From NCBI GenBank assembly GCA_964347475.1, contig CAYFYY010000007.1:1-64000 (forward strand): a stretch of 64,000 bases of DNA, in the 5' to 3' direction. Shown one piece after another: positions 52,964 through 61,689 of the stretch (position 1 is the stretch's first letter; the number at the start of each line of letters is the position of its first letter). The stretch comes from GCA-020356105 sp964347475. Its GTDB lineage: Bacteria; Pseudomonadota; Alphaproteobacteria; UBA8366; JADFVY01. Under the pieces are notes generated by a model. The model worked only from the letters and a program-made list of their open reading frames with translations, did not search any database and was not told the origin of the DNA. The position numbers and the translations under genes are program-made.

Positions 52964-54352
52964 TCAGCCCTGATACCTCCCCGCCAGCCGGCCGTCCGCG
53001 GTGCAGTAACCGCCCGGCGCCGGGGCGCGGCCTTGGGCGAACAGGTCGACGAACAAATTGTAGCTCCAGCCGCGGTTGCGCGAGGGGTGGCTGGAATGGA
53101 GGATGACCACGGGCCTTTCATGCCACACGGCGGGCGACGGGCAGGCCAGGCGCAGGCAGTAGCCGACCGCCGGCAGCGGTCGGAATCCGGCCTCGTAGCC
53201 GGCGATCCACGGCTCGTTGCGCAGGGCCGAGTTGTCGGCGACGCGGGCGTCGATGGTGATGCGGCACTGGTCGCTGAGGCCCAGCTCCTCCAGGGTGCCG
53301 CCAAATTGGGACAGGGCGCCGGGGCGGCGGGGGCCGGGCCCTTCGGCGCTCCAGCCGCCCTGCGTGCGGAGTTCGGCGGCGATCGCCGCCGGCTCGCGCC
53401 CTTCCGCCTCCTGCGCCGCGATCCAGGCGTCGGTGGCGCGCGAGACCTCGCCCCAGCTGACGATCATCGTCGTCGCGCCGAGGGACGCGACGATGCCGAT
53501 ATGCAGGACCTGGAGATACCATCCGTAACCGACTCCGACGCTCGCCACGGCCGTCAGCAGGCCCGGCACGCGGCCGCGTGACGGCCGGCGCGGGGCGCGC
53601 AGCGACGCCAGCGCCGCCGGCTGCAGCCGCCGGAACGCCACCATCAACACCGATGACGCCAGGAGGGCGGCGGGAAGCAGCGGGAACGCCTCGGCGACGT
53701 CCCAGAGGACGACAGTGCGGTCCGGGTTCGCGGCCTGCAGCAGCGGCGGCAGCGAAAAGGTGCCGACGACGACGTTGGCGAGGCTCAGCACCCCGAACCC
53801 CAAGAGAAGCCAGGCCGCCGCCGCCGGCCACAGACTCGCGAATCCCTCGTCGCCGATGCGCTTGAGGCAGGCACCCACGCTCTCGCGGTCGCGTCGCAGC
53901 AGGGTCGTCGCGGCAAGGAACACCGCTGCCGCCGCGACGATCAGGCCGAGCGCGAGGGACAGTGCGGACGCCAGCGCCAGCGGAAACCCCAGCCCGAACC
54001 CGTGCGGGTCGAGGATTTCCGTTCGGTAGGCGGCGTGGAACCAGACCGTGGACACCAGGACGGAGAAGCCGGCCGCCATGGCGACGGCGCTCGCCAGCTG
54101 GGCCAGCGAGAACGCGGCGACGCGGCGCGTCGACGGCAGCTCGGTCGCACGATCGAGAAACGCCACCAGCGGGGCACCGATCACATAGCCCAGGACGACC
54201 GCCAGCGGCATGAAGAGGTACAGGTCCGTGACCGTGGTCCAGTACAGCGGCGCGGCCAGGAACAGGAACACCGCCAAGGCTTCCAGAAGGCTCCAGCCGT
54301 AGGCCGGCACCGCCGTTCTCGTATTCGGACCTTGCGTGTAGCTGGTTGCCAT
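52964..54352 (-). CDS. Uncharacterised tandem-paralogue membrane protein, member 3
   Basis: ATG 54352 (MATSYTQGPN); the upstream frame continues but starts outside the homologous part. The 462-residue protein has about seven transmembrane helices (for example ALAVFLFLAAPLYW, AALLASSVLMVAF). The family C-terminal domain follows: YCLRLACPSPAVW, LHSSHPS, GRAPAPGGYC and a terminal YQG. It is first in the tandem set and ends 5 bp before the next member. The helices and overall design match the other two, but identity in the membrane part is low, so the duplications are old. Function unknown. Confidence 0.75.
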   Translation of the reverse strand: MATSYTQGPNTRTAVPAYGWSLLEALAVFLFLAAPLYWTTVTDLYLFMPLAVVLGYVIGAPLVAFLDRATELPSTRRVAAFSLAQLASAVAMAAGFSVLVSTVWFHAAYRTEILDPHGFGLGFPLALASALSLALGLIVAAAAVFLAATTLLRRDRESVGACLKRIGDEGFASLWPAAAAWLLLGFGVLSLANVVVGTFSLPPLLQAANPDRTVVLWDVAEAFPLLPAALLASSVLMVAFRRLQPAALASLRAPRRPSRGRVPGLLTAVASVGVGYGWYLQVLHIGIVASLGATTMIVSWGEVSRATDAWIAAQEAEGREPAAIAAELRTQGGWSAEGPGPRRPGALSQFGGTLEELGLSDQCRITIDARVADNSALRNEPWIAGYEAGFRPLPAVGYCLRLACPSPAVWHERPVVILHSSHPSRNRGWSYNLFVDLFAQGRAPAPGGYCTADGRLAGRYQG

Positions 54353-54449
54353 GGCACCCCGTTTCCGGCCGGTCGCGCAGAATGGCAAAACCGGGGCCAA
54401 ACACTCTAGCGGGAAAGGTCTAACTCTCTGTTAACCGGCGGTTGACCAC

Positions 54450-55171
54450 TTAGCCGGCAAGCCCTTCAATGCCCTGCCAGACGAGGCGGCAGCCGGTCAG
54501 GAAGATCAGTGCATAGCAGACGCGGTAGAACAGCTCTTCCGGCAGGCGCTTCTGAACGGTGACACCGAGCCAGATGCCGACCGGCGCCACCGGGGCGAGC
54601 AGCGCCGCCGTCGTAAGGTTGGTTGCGTCCAGCATGCCCAGCAGCGCATAGGGTACCAGCTTCATGATGTCCACGAGGGCGAACAGGATCACCGTCGTGC
54701 CGATGAAGACGCGCTTGTCCAGACGCTGCGGCAACAAGTTGATATGCGCCGGCGGGCTGCCGCCGTGGGCGACGACGCTGGTAAAGCCGCCGACCCCGAC
54801 CCAGCGATAGAGCGTGAACAGGATGGCGATGGCGCCGACGAGGATGCGGATCATGTCGTCGTTCATGTAGCGGAAGGTGAGGCCGCCGATCACCACCCCG
54901 AGCAGCGAGCCGGGCAGCATGGTCGCAAGGTTGCGGCGGTCGAAGACCCCCAGTAGGCGCGCAGGCTGAACACATCCATGAACAAGAGCAGCGGCATCAG
55001 CATCGCGGCCGCCTGCACCGGCGGCACGATCAGCACCATCAGCGGCTCCGCCATGATGCCGAGCCCGCCGCCGACGCCGGCCTTGGAAAACCCGACGATC
55101 AGCACGGCGGGGACCGCCAACGCGTAGAACCATGCATCGCTGATGAATTCCAAGCGCTGCACCCTTCGCAT
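54450..55171 (-). pseudogene. TauE/SafE family permease, third copy, frameshifted
   Basis: The N-terminal third (FYALAVPAVLIVGFSKAGVG to LLFMDVFSLRAYWG) is in one frame and the rest (VFDRRNLATMLPGSLLGVV onward to the end at 54450) in another. The break is at the G5/C5 homopolymer at 54947-54951; adding one base restores a protein like the intact copy at 49071-49847 (compare RRNMALMLPG). Start codon uncertain (ATG 55171, ATG 55186 or GTG 55162). Either decay or a sequencing error. It diverges from the Crp/Fnr gene. Confidence 0.75.
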
Positions 55172-55303
55172 CGGCCCGGCTCGCATCCGCCTCCGGGGCC
55201 GGCGGCATGCCCGTGTTGTTCCGATTCTTGCTTGCGGGCAAGTGCTTTACCATGCGAGGGCGCGAACCGATAGCGGATGTCGCGATATCCTGCGGGGGTG
55301 CTC

Positions 55304-55331
55304 TTGACACGCTTTCGATTACGCGTAATTC
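55304..55331 (+). promoter_or_regulatory. Promoter with embedded perfect palindrome before the Crp/Fnr gene
   Basis: TTGACA (55304-55309), a 16-base spacer and TAATTC (55326-55331). The palindrome ATTACGCGTAAT (55318-55329) overlaps spacer and -10, the usual place for a repressor or autoregulator. It is about 60 bp before the regulator's ATG. Confidence 0.5.
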
Positions 55332-55391
55332 ATGCCCTACGTATACCGGACAGTTGCCGAAATCTGGTATACTCGTACCCGAGGTTCGATC

Positions 55392-56105
55392 ATGCCAGTC
55401 GCCAAGGAAGACAGGACAGCCGAAAGCACCCGCGCCAGCCTGAAGGCGCTTGACGGCGAGGCCGCGGACCGGCTCGCGGCGATGTCGCGAACGATCACCG
55501 TGCCGGCGGGCCGGACGGTGATGATGGAGGGTGCGCCGGCGACCGAACTGTTCAGCGTGTCCAGCGGCATCGTCAGCGTGTTCAAGCTGATGCCGGACGG
55601 GCGGCGGCAGATCACCGGTTTCCTCTATCCCGGCAGCTTCCTCGGCGTCACCTTCAACGCCGAAACCACGTATGCCTACAGTGCCGACGCGGTCACCGCC
55701 GTGACGCTGCGTTCGTATCCGCGCCGCAATTTCGAGCGCCTGCTCGACGAGGTGCCTGGGATCCGCCGCGCTTTCATCGCCGCCATGGCCGACGAGCTGA
55801 CCGAGGCGCAGGACCGCATGCTGCTGCTGGCCCACCGGTCCGCCAGCGAGCGGCTGGCCTGTTTTCTGCTGACCCTTGCACAGCGTCAGGCCGGCCCGGG
55901 CGGCGCGCCGGTCGATGCCGTCTTCATCCCGATGCGGGGCAGCGACATCGCCGACTATCTGGGACTGACCGCCGAGACGGTGAGCCGCACGCTCGCCACC
56001 TTCCGGCGCAAAGGGATCGTCGTGATCCGCCGGGGCGGCCATACGGAAATCCTCGACCGGCCGGCGCTGGAAGCCCTCGCGGGGCCGCTGTCCCGCCAGA
56101 TCTGA
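55392..56105 (+). CDS. Crp/Fnr family transcriptional regulator without N-terminal cysteine cluster
   Basis: ATG 55392 (MPVAKEDRT) with GAGG upstream. The 237-residue protein has a cyclic-nucleotide-binding-like beta-roll (VPAGRTVMMEGAPATELFSVSSGIVSVFKLMPDGRRQITGFLYPGSFLG), a dimer helix, and a C-terminal HTH (GSDIADYLGLTAETVSRTLATFRRKGIV). The ETVSRTL recognition helix is the FNR/FixK type. There is no N-terminal Cys cluster, only one internal Cys, so it is FixK/DNR-like rather than an iron-sulfur oxygen sensor. The YHS gene follows on the same strand. Confidence 0.9.
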   Translation: MPVAKEDRTAESTRASLKALDGEAADRLAAMSRTITVPAGRTVMMEGAPATELFSVSSGIVSVFKLMPDGRRQITGFLYPGSFLGVTFNAETTYAYSADAVTAVTLRSYPRRNFERLLDEVPGIRRAFIAAMADELTEAQDRMLLLAHRSASERLACFLLTLAQRQAGPGGAPVDAVFIPMRGSDIADYLGLTAETVSRTLATFRRKGIVVIRRGGHTEILDRPALEALAGPLSRQI

Positions 56106-56229
56106 CCACAGCGCGCGGATTCCGCGTCCTGGTCACGGCAATGTGACCATGCACGGCTGCCTTCGGGATAGTTCCGTGAAAAATTGGTGGCATCTGCGTT
56201 GGCGTCACGAACACGAAGGAGCCCCCGTC

Positions 56230-56691
56230 ATGCCGATCCGTCCGCCTCTGGCCGTCTTCATCATCGCCATCGGCCTCGTGTCGCACGCCTCCGTCGCGCC
56301 GGCGCTCGCCAAGGATCCGGTCTCGACCGGCACGTTCAGCGACCTTGCCGTCAGCGGCTACGATCCGGTCGCCTATTTCCGGCAGGGCAAACCCGTCAGG
56401 GGGCAGAGCGCGCTGGAATATGCGTGGAACGGCGCCACGTGGCGGTTCTCCAGCATGGAGAACCTTGCCGCCTTCAAGGCCAGTCCACAGGAATTCGCGC
56501 CTCAATACGGCGGTTACTGCGCCTGGGCGGTAAGCCAGGGATATACCGCCAAGAGCGACCCCGAAGCATGGCGCATCGTCGACGGCAAGCTGTATCTCAA
56601 CTACAGCAAGGACATACAGAAACGCTGGGAACAGGACATCCCCGGGAATATCGACAAGGCCGACGCCAACTGGCCCGCAGTGCTCGAGTAG
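56230..56691 (+). CDS. Exported YHS-domain protein
   Basis: ATG 56230 with AAGGAG upstream. The 153-residue protein has a signal peptide (LAVFIIAIGLVSHASVAPALA) and a YHS-related domain: SGYDPVAYFRQGKPVRGQSALEYAWNGATWRFSSMENLAAFKASPQEFAPQYGGYCAWAVSQGY. YHS domains often bind metals in transport or oxygenase-related proteins. It is periplasmic. Position after the Crp/Fnr gene suggests possible regulation by it; a gap of 124 bp contains no terminator I can support. Confidence 0.87.
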   Translation: MPIRPPLAVFIIAIGLVSHASVAPALAKDPVSTGTFSDLAVSGYDPVAYFRQGKPVRGQSALEYAWNGATWRFSSMENLAAFKASPQEFAPQYGGYCAWAVSQGYTAKSDPEAWRIVDGKLYLNYSKDIQKRWEQDIPGNIDKADANWPAVLE

Positions 56692-56712
56692 CCGGTGTGC
56701 CGTGAGGCACGG

Positions 56713-57237
56713 TCAGGCCGGTGTGACCTCTCCTTTCGTGTCGTGCCGTGCCAGCCACGCATCGTCCGCCAGTACGACGGATGTTTCGATCTGACGATCG
56801 GGGACGTCCCAGTAACGGCGCAGCAGGGCCGGGGTCTCGGCGCGTGGCAGCAGATGGAACCCGTGCTTGCGATAGAAACCGACGGCCCAGTCGGCGGCGG
56901 CCCAGGTGCCGACCAGCAGCGGGCCGTCGCTGAACGCGCGGATATGCTGCAGCAGCCGGCCGCCGATGCCGCGACGGCGCATCGCCGAGCGCACATAGGC
57001 GTGGCGGATCAGCACGACATCCTCGACCGGCTGCAGTCCCATCACGCCGAGCAGCCTGCTGTCGCCTTCGAAGGCCCAGAACTTGACGCCCGCCGCGATG
57101 TCCTTGGCCAGCGCGTCGCGCGGCATATAGGGGTCGCGCCACCGGTCCGCGGGGATCACCCCCTTGTAGGCCCGCGCCGCATCGTTGACGATCGTCAGGA
57201 TGTCTTCGAAGTCGCGTTGCGTGCAATAGCGGATCAT
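56713..57237 (-). CDS. GNAT family N-acetyltransferase
   Basis: A 174-residue GNAT protein with the acetyl-CoA pyrophosphate loop RRRGIGGRLLQHI and the late WAVGFYRKHGF helix-strand. The start MIRYCTQRDFEDILTIVNDAARAY is typical for the phosphinothricin-acetyltransferase-like group. It ends 21 bp from the YHS gene stop (convergent) and is preceded by the gamma-glutamyltransferase gene with 6 bp between them, so the two are cotranscribed. Confidence 0.88.
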   Translation of the reverse strand: MIRYCTQRDFEDILTIVNDAARAYKGVIPADRWRDPYMPRDALAKDIAAGVKFWAFEGDSRLLGVMGLQPVEDVVLIRHAYVRSAMRRRGIGGRLLQHIRAFSDGPLLVGTWAAADWAVGFYRKHGFHLLPRAETPALLRRYWDVPDRQIETSVVLADDAWLARHDTKGEVTPA

Positions 57238-57243
57238 GGCGGG

Positions 57244-58818
57244 TCACACTGTAACATAAACGCCGCCGCGTCTCCCATCCCCTGCGCCGTCGAACGCGCC
57301 GGTCACCGGATCCAGCGCCACCGCGTGGACGCCGCCGTAGAACATGCTGAAATGGTCCCAAAGCTCCTTTTCGGGGAACGGATCGGTAAAGTTGGCGACC
57401 CGGCGCCCATCGAAGCCACCCTCTGCGCCGACTGCCTCGACGCTCAGCAGGCCGCGCTCGTAATGGACGCGGGGGGCGGTGATCGCCTCCTGCAAGCCCA
57501 TGCCGGAGCGCAGTACATTCATGAGCACCTGAAGGATCGCCGTGCGGATCCTGTTGGAGCCGCCGCTCCCCAGTGCCATGCGCCGCCCGTCGGGCTGATC
57601 CACCAGCGTCGGCGCCATCATCGACGAGATGCGCGTATCGGGCGCCCATTGGTGGAAGCCCTGCGGATTGATGTCCTCTTCGCCGAGCATGTTGTTCGGC
57701 ATGATACCGCAGCCGGGCAACACATGGCCGCAGCCCTCGCCGTTCGATACGCTCATCGCCGCCGCGTTGCCGTCGGCGTCGATCACGCTGACATGGGTGG
57801 TGCCGCCCTGCTTGAGGGCGCGTCCCGCCATGGCCGCACGGTATCGGGCGACGACCGGGTCGGACAGCAGCGTGGCGACCATTCCTTCATCGCAGCCCTG
57901 GTCAAGGCCGCAGCCGGTGCGCGCGGCGTTCGCGGTCGCCATGGCGTCGACCAGCTGCACGAGCCACTGGGGGTCGTCCGGTCTCCCCGCCACGACATGT
58001 CCGTCCAGTACGGCGAGGGTGAAGGCGATCAGCGGCCCGCCCGAGGAGGGCGGCGGGTTGGTGAGAATGCGGGCGCCGCCGAAGTCGCGGTGCAGCGGCC
58101 GCCGACGGATCACCTTGTAGTCGCGCAGGTCCGCTCGCGTGAGCGTGCCGCCCAGCGCGCTGCAGGCTTCCACAAGCTCGGCCGCGACCGCGCCGCGGTA
58201 GAACAGGTCGCGCCCTTCGCGGGCCAGCGCGTCCAGGGTCTCCGCCATGGCGCTGGGCCGGTAGATTTCATTCTCCCGCAGCACGTGGCCCGGCTCGACA
58301 GCACTTTCGAACAGAGCGGTCGCGCTAGCCGTGGCCAGGTAGATCGGCTCGACGATGTTCAGGATGTGGGCCTGCAGGGCCGAGATCTCGGTCCCGTCGC
58401 GCGCCAGTGCCACCGCGGGCTCGACGATGCGGGACATGGGCAGCCGGCCCAAATCCTGATGGACGGCGAACAGCCCGGCCACGGTGCCGGGCGTCGCCAT
58501 CGCACCGATACCGATATGGAATTCCTGCGTCGTGGTTCCGAAATCGACGTCGACCGGGTAGAACTCGATTTCCCCGGCGGGACGCTTACGCTTCGGCGTC
58601 TGGCAGAAGAAGTCATAGAGCACCGGCTCCCCGTCGGCGGGCTCGGCGAGAAGGAAGCCGCCGCCGGCCAGCGATGCCAGGACCGGCTCCGCCACGGGCG
58701 CCGTGCACAGCGCGGCAAGTGCCGCATCGAACGCGTTGCCGCCGTCGCGCAACATCTCGGCGGCGGCATTCGCGGTGGCCGCATCGCCCGCAGCTATAGC
58801 GCCTCTGGTTACCGACAT
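57244..58818 (-). CDS. Gamma-glutamyltransferase family protein, cytoplasmic type
   Basis: ATG 58818 (MSVTRGAIAAGDAATANAAAEML). The 524-residue protein matches GGT: GGNAFDAALAALCTAPVAEPVLASLAGGGFLL in the N-part, and the autoprocessing site GGTTHVSVIDADGNAAAMSVSNGEGCGHVLPGCGIMPNNMLGEEDIN, where the second subunit begins at Thr. The later LGSGGSNRIRTAILQVLMNVL is also family-specific. There is no signal peptide, unlike classic periplasmic GGT, so it is probably cytoplasmic. It acts on gamma-glutamyl compounds such as glutathione or conjugates. Confidence 0.88.
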   Translation of the reverse strand: MSVTRGAIAAGDAATANAAAEMLRDGGNAFDAALAALCTAPVAEPVLASLAGGGFLLAEPADGEPVLYDFFCQTPKRKRPAGEIEFYPVDVDFGTTTQEFHIGIGAMATPGTVAGLFAVHQDLGRLPMSRIVEPAVALARDGTEISALQAHILNIVEPIYLATASATALFESAVEPGHVLRENEIYRPSAMAETLDALAREGRDLFYRGAVAAELVEACSALGGTLTRADLRDYKVIRRRPLHRDFGGARILTNPPPSSGGPLIAFTLAVLDGHVVAGRPDDPQWLVQLVDAMATANAARTGCGLDQGCDEGMVATLLSDPVVARYRAAMAGRALKQGGTTHVSVIDADGNAAAMSVSNGEGCGHVLPGCGIMPNNMLGEEDINPQGFHQWAPDTRISSMMAPTLVDQPDGRRMALGSGGSNRIRTAILQVLMNVLRSGMGLQEAITAPRVHYERGLLSVEAVGAEGGFDGRRVANFTDPFPEKELWDHFSMFYGGVHAVALDPVTGAFDGAGDGRRGGVYVTV

Positions 58819-58846
58819 GACTCCCCGAACCGGCCGCCGATCGACG

Positions 58847-59680
58847 TCAAATTTGCGCCGACCCCGCCTTCGCCTCCGTCTTGGTGTGGGTTTTTGGCCG
58901 TTCAAAGGCGCCGTAGTCCTCGACATAGGCGGTGTGGCTCAGCAACCCGCCTTCGGCCGACCACTGGTGCAGCTGGAAGGCCGGCGGTTCTTTCGTAAGC
59001 ACGATTCCTTTCGAGTCGTCCAGCTTGAGCTCGACCTGGAAGCTGGTGGCCGGGGCGACGGTGGCCGGCACGCCCGCGAACATCGTGCTGATCGGACGGT
59101 GGATGTGGCCGCACAGGATGCGGACGATCTGACCGTATGCCCTGACGACCTCGGCAAGGCGGGACGGGTCGGCCAGGCCCATGCCGTCCATGTGGGCGAT
59201 GCCGGTGACGAACGGCGGATGGTGCATCAGGACGACGGTCGGTTTGTCCGGTGCGCATGCCAGCGTCTTGTCGAGCCAGCGGCAACGCGCCGCGCACATT
59301 TCGCCGTGCGGCTGGCCGGCGACCACGGTGTCGAGTGCGACGATGCGCAGCGGCCAGTCTTCGACAACGTAATGCAGGAAGTTCCTGTCCTGCCACGGCT
59401 GGTCGGGAAACGCCGCACGCAGGTTGCCGCGGATGTCGTGGTTGCCCGGCAACAGCAGGTAGGGCATGGCGGCACGGTCAAGAAGCCGGCGCAGCGCGGC
59501 GTATTCCTCCGGCCGGCCGTCGGCCGCAAGGTCCCCGGTCGCGACCAGAAGATCGGGACGCGGGGTGCGGCGATTGATCCGGTCGATCGCGCGTGCCAGC
59601 GCACCGTAGCTGTCGAGCTGGTCCAGCAGCAGCTCGCCGCTGGGCTTGACGTGCGTATCCGTGATCTGTGCTATGAGCAT
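58847..59680 (-). CDS. Calcineurin-like metallophosphoesterase, Icc/CpdA-like phosphodiesterase
   Basis: ATG 59680 (MLIAQITDTHVKPSG). The 277-residue protein has every metal-binding block of the family: DTH, LVATGDLAADG, LLLPGNHDIRG, VVLMHHPPF and CGHIHRPIS. The GNHDIR context and length fit Icc/CpdA-type 3',5'-cyclic nucleotide phosphodiesterases. It is 28 bp upstream of the gamma-glutamyltransferase gene in the same orientation and diverges from the amidase gene. Confidence 0.88.
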   Translation of the reverse strand: MLIAQITDTHVKPSGELLLDQLDSYGALARAIDRINRRTPRPDLLVATGDLAADGRPEEYAALRRLLDRAAMPYLLLPGNHDIRGNLRAAFPDQPWQDRNFLHYVVEDWPLRIVALDTVVAGQPHGEMCAARCRWLDKTLACAPDKPTVVLMHHPPFVTGIAHMDGMGLADPSRLAEVVRAYGQIVRILCGHIHRPISTMFAGVPATVAPATSFQVELKLDDSKGIVLTKEPPAFQLHQWSAEGGLLSHTAYVEDYGAFERPKTHTKTEAKAGSAQI

Positions 59681-59770
59681 GTCATCTCGCCGATCAGGCC
59701 GGTTGCCGGGGCTGCTACTCTCCGCGATGCCGTCCGCGGCGTCAATTCGCAATCCCGGGATGGAGAGGCC

Positions 59771-60949
59771 ATGATCAGAGGCGATATCGGGGCATTCATC
59801 GCCCATTGCGACACGGTGATCGCGGGTGCGAAGGATGCCTTGTTGAGCGGCCTGGACTTCGCGGTCAAGGACATCATCGACATTGCGGGCTGCCGCACCG
59901 GCTGCGGCAATCCCGACTGGCTTCGGAGCCACGGCCCGGCGGCCCGCTCGGCACCGGTCGTGCAGCGGCTGGTCGATGCAGGGGCGACGATGATCGGCAA
60001 AACCGTGACCGACGAGATGGCGTATTCGCTCATCGGCGAGAACGCGCATTACGGAACGCCGGTGAACGTCAATGCACCGGGCCGGGTGGCCGGCGGCTCG
60101 TCGAGTGGTTCCGCCGCAGCGGTCGCCGCCGGCGAAGCGCATTTCGCGCTCGGCTCCGATACCGGCGGCTCGGTGCGCATCCCGGCCAGCTTCTGCGGCA
60201 TCTACGGCTTGCGCCCGACGCACGGGCGTATCCCGCTCGAAGGCATCATGCCGCTGGCCGAGAGCTACGATACGATCGGCTGGTTCGCCCGCGACCCGGC
60301 CGTCATGTCCGGCGTCGCCCACGTGCTGTTCGACGATTGGCACGAGCCCGAAATCCTCACCCGGCTCTACGTGCCCGAGGATCTCTGGGCGCTGGCCGAC
60401 GCCGCCGTCCAGGCGGCGCTGGGCTGCGCGCTCGACCGGCTGGAGGAGCTGGTTGGGCCGCAGCAGGGCATACTGATCGGTGAGGATTTCGGCCCCGAAC
60501 CGCTGGTCTCAGCCTACATGGTACTGCAGGGGCGGGAGGCGTGGCACACGCACCGGGGCTGGATCGAGGCCGAGAATCCCGCGTTCGGGCCGGGAATTGC
60601 CGAGCGGTTCCGCATGATCTCCGCCATCGCCGATGACGAGGTTGCGCGCTGGAGCGGCTGGCGCAGCGATTTTGCCGACCGGCTCTGCGGGATCCTCACC
60701 GAAGGTGCCGTGATGGCTTTGCCGACGGCGCCGTGCATCGCTCCCCTGGTCGGCGAGCCGCAGGACCGGCTGGCCGATGTGCGCAGGCGCATCCTGATGA
60801 TGACCGGCGCCGCCGGCCATGCCGGCCTGCCGGAGATCAGCATCCCGTTCGCCACGGTCGAGGGCTGTCCGGTCGGTTTCTCGATCGTCGGCCGGCGCGG
60901 CGGTGACGAGGTTCTGCTCGACCTCGCCCGGCGCATGGGGCGCGGCTGA
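59771..60949 (+). CDS. Amidase signature family enzyme
   Basis: ATG 59771 with GGAGAGG upstream. The 392-residue protein has the Ser-cisSer-Lys triad: Lys in DFAVKDIID, the serines in VAGGSSSGSAAAVAAGE, and GSDTGGSVRIPASFCGIYGLRPT. The length is on the short side (many are 450-500) but both halves are complete. It hydrolyses a C-N amide bond; the short AtzF/GatA-like form does not reveal the substrate. It is divergent from the phosphodiesterase gene. Confidence 0.9.
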   Translation: MIRGDIGAFIAHCDTVIAGAKDALLSGLDFAVKDIIDIAGCRTGCGNPDWLRSHGPAARSAPVVQRLVDAGATMIGKTVTDEMAYSLIGENAHYGTPVNVNAPGRVAGGSSSGSAAAVAAGEAHFALGSDTGGSVRIPASFCGIYGLRPTHGRIPLEGIMPLAESYDTIGWFARDPAVMSGVAHVLFDDWHEPEILTRLYVPEDLWALADAAVQAALGCALDRLEELVGPQQGILIGEDFGPEPLVSAYMVLQGREAWHTHRGWIEAENPAFGPGIAERFRMISAIADDEVARWSGWRSDFADRLCGILTEGAVMALPTAPCIAPLVGEPQDRLADVRRRILMMTGAAGHAGLPEISIPFATVEGCPVGFSIVGRRGGDEVLLDLARRMGRG

Positions 60950-61026
60950 CCCGATTTAGCACTTGGTAAGAATTGTCGCCGTATCATCGGATAGACGGCC
61001 GTCCGGTATGCCCAAGGCCAGGAGCC

Positions 61027-61464
61027 ATGGACAAGCAGCGCATCCTGAATACGAGCTTCGCGGCGGCAGCTGCGGTGAACGGTGTGTCCCTCGTCACCGT
61101 GATCGTCGTGGTATGGCTGCTCGGTGCGCTGCCGGTGACCTATGGCGGCTTCGTCGAGAAGTTCGCATTCGCCGTTTCAGGCGGCGCGATGGCGTTCGGC
61201 CTTCGGCAGCTGGTGCGCAAGGTCCTCGTCCCGCGCATGTTCGAGCCGGGGCCGGTCGACCCCGAGTTGCTTGCCGAGTTCAGGGACCACCGGTCCGTCG
61301 TCGTGTTTGTCTGGTGGGGCGGGATCATTCTCGGCCTCTTGTGCCTGACGTTCCCGCTGGAGCTGATCCGCGAGGGCGCGGCGTTTGCCTTGGCCGCCTC
61401 GCTGATCGTGCTGAGCCGCGAGAAGATCCTGGTCGAGTACTACCTGCTGAAGACCGAGGAATAG
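61027..61464 (+). CDS. Hypothetical inner-membrane protein (145 aa)
   Basis: ATG 61027 with GGAG upstream is preferred to an earlier in-frame start. The product has hydrophobic segments around AAAAVNGVSLVTVIVVVWLLGAL, FVWWGGIILGLLCLTF and AAFALAASLIVLS, so about three or four transmembrane helices with a cytosolic loop RKVLVPRMFEPGPVDPELLAEFRDHRS. No family recognised. It is between the amidase and cytochrome genes on the same strand. Confidence 0.65.
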   Translation: MDKQRILNTSFAAAAAVNGVSLVTVIVVVWLLGALPVTYGGFVEKFAFAVSGGAMAFGLRQLVRKVLVPRMFEPGPVDPELLAEFRDHRSVVVFVWWGGIILGLLCLTFPLELIREGAAFALAASLIVLSREKILVEYYLLKTEE

Positions 61465-61518
61465 TACGCGGCGCGGCGGTGTAGAGCCTCGGTAAAGACC
61501 GGACTGCCGCGGCTGGGG

Positions 61519-61549
61519 TTGACCCACACCGGGCCGGATTTGCTATACA
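61519..61549 (+). promoter_or_regulatory. Weak promoter candidate before the cytochrome c gene
   Basis: TTGACC (61519-61524) and TATACA (61544-61549) with a 19-base spacer, which is longer than ideal. It is 140 bp before the cytochrome ATG. Confidence 0.3.
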
Positions 61550-61689
61550 CTCGCTGTCTCGTCCCGGTTAGAGCCGGCAATGCGTCGAAACCATGGGTGA
61601 TATCGCCGTCGGGCGTGCCGGCAAGCAGTGCCGGGCCGGCGCCCCTGGTATCCGGAACGACAATGACAGTGCCTAGCAGGAGTCCAGCA

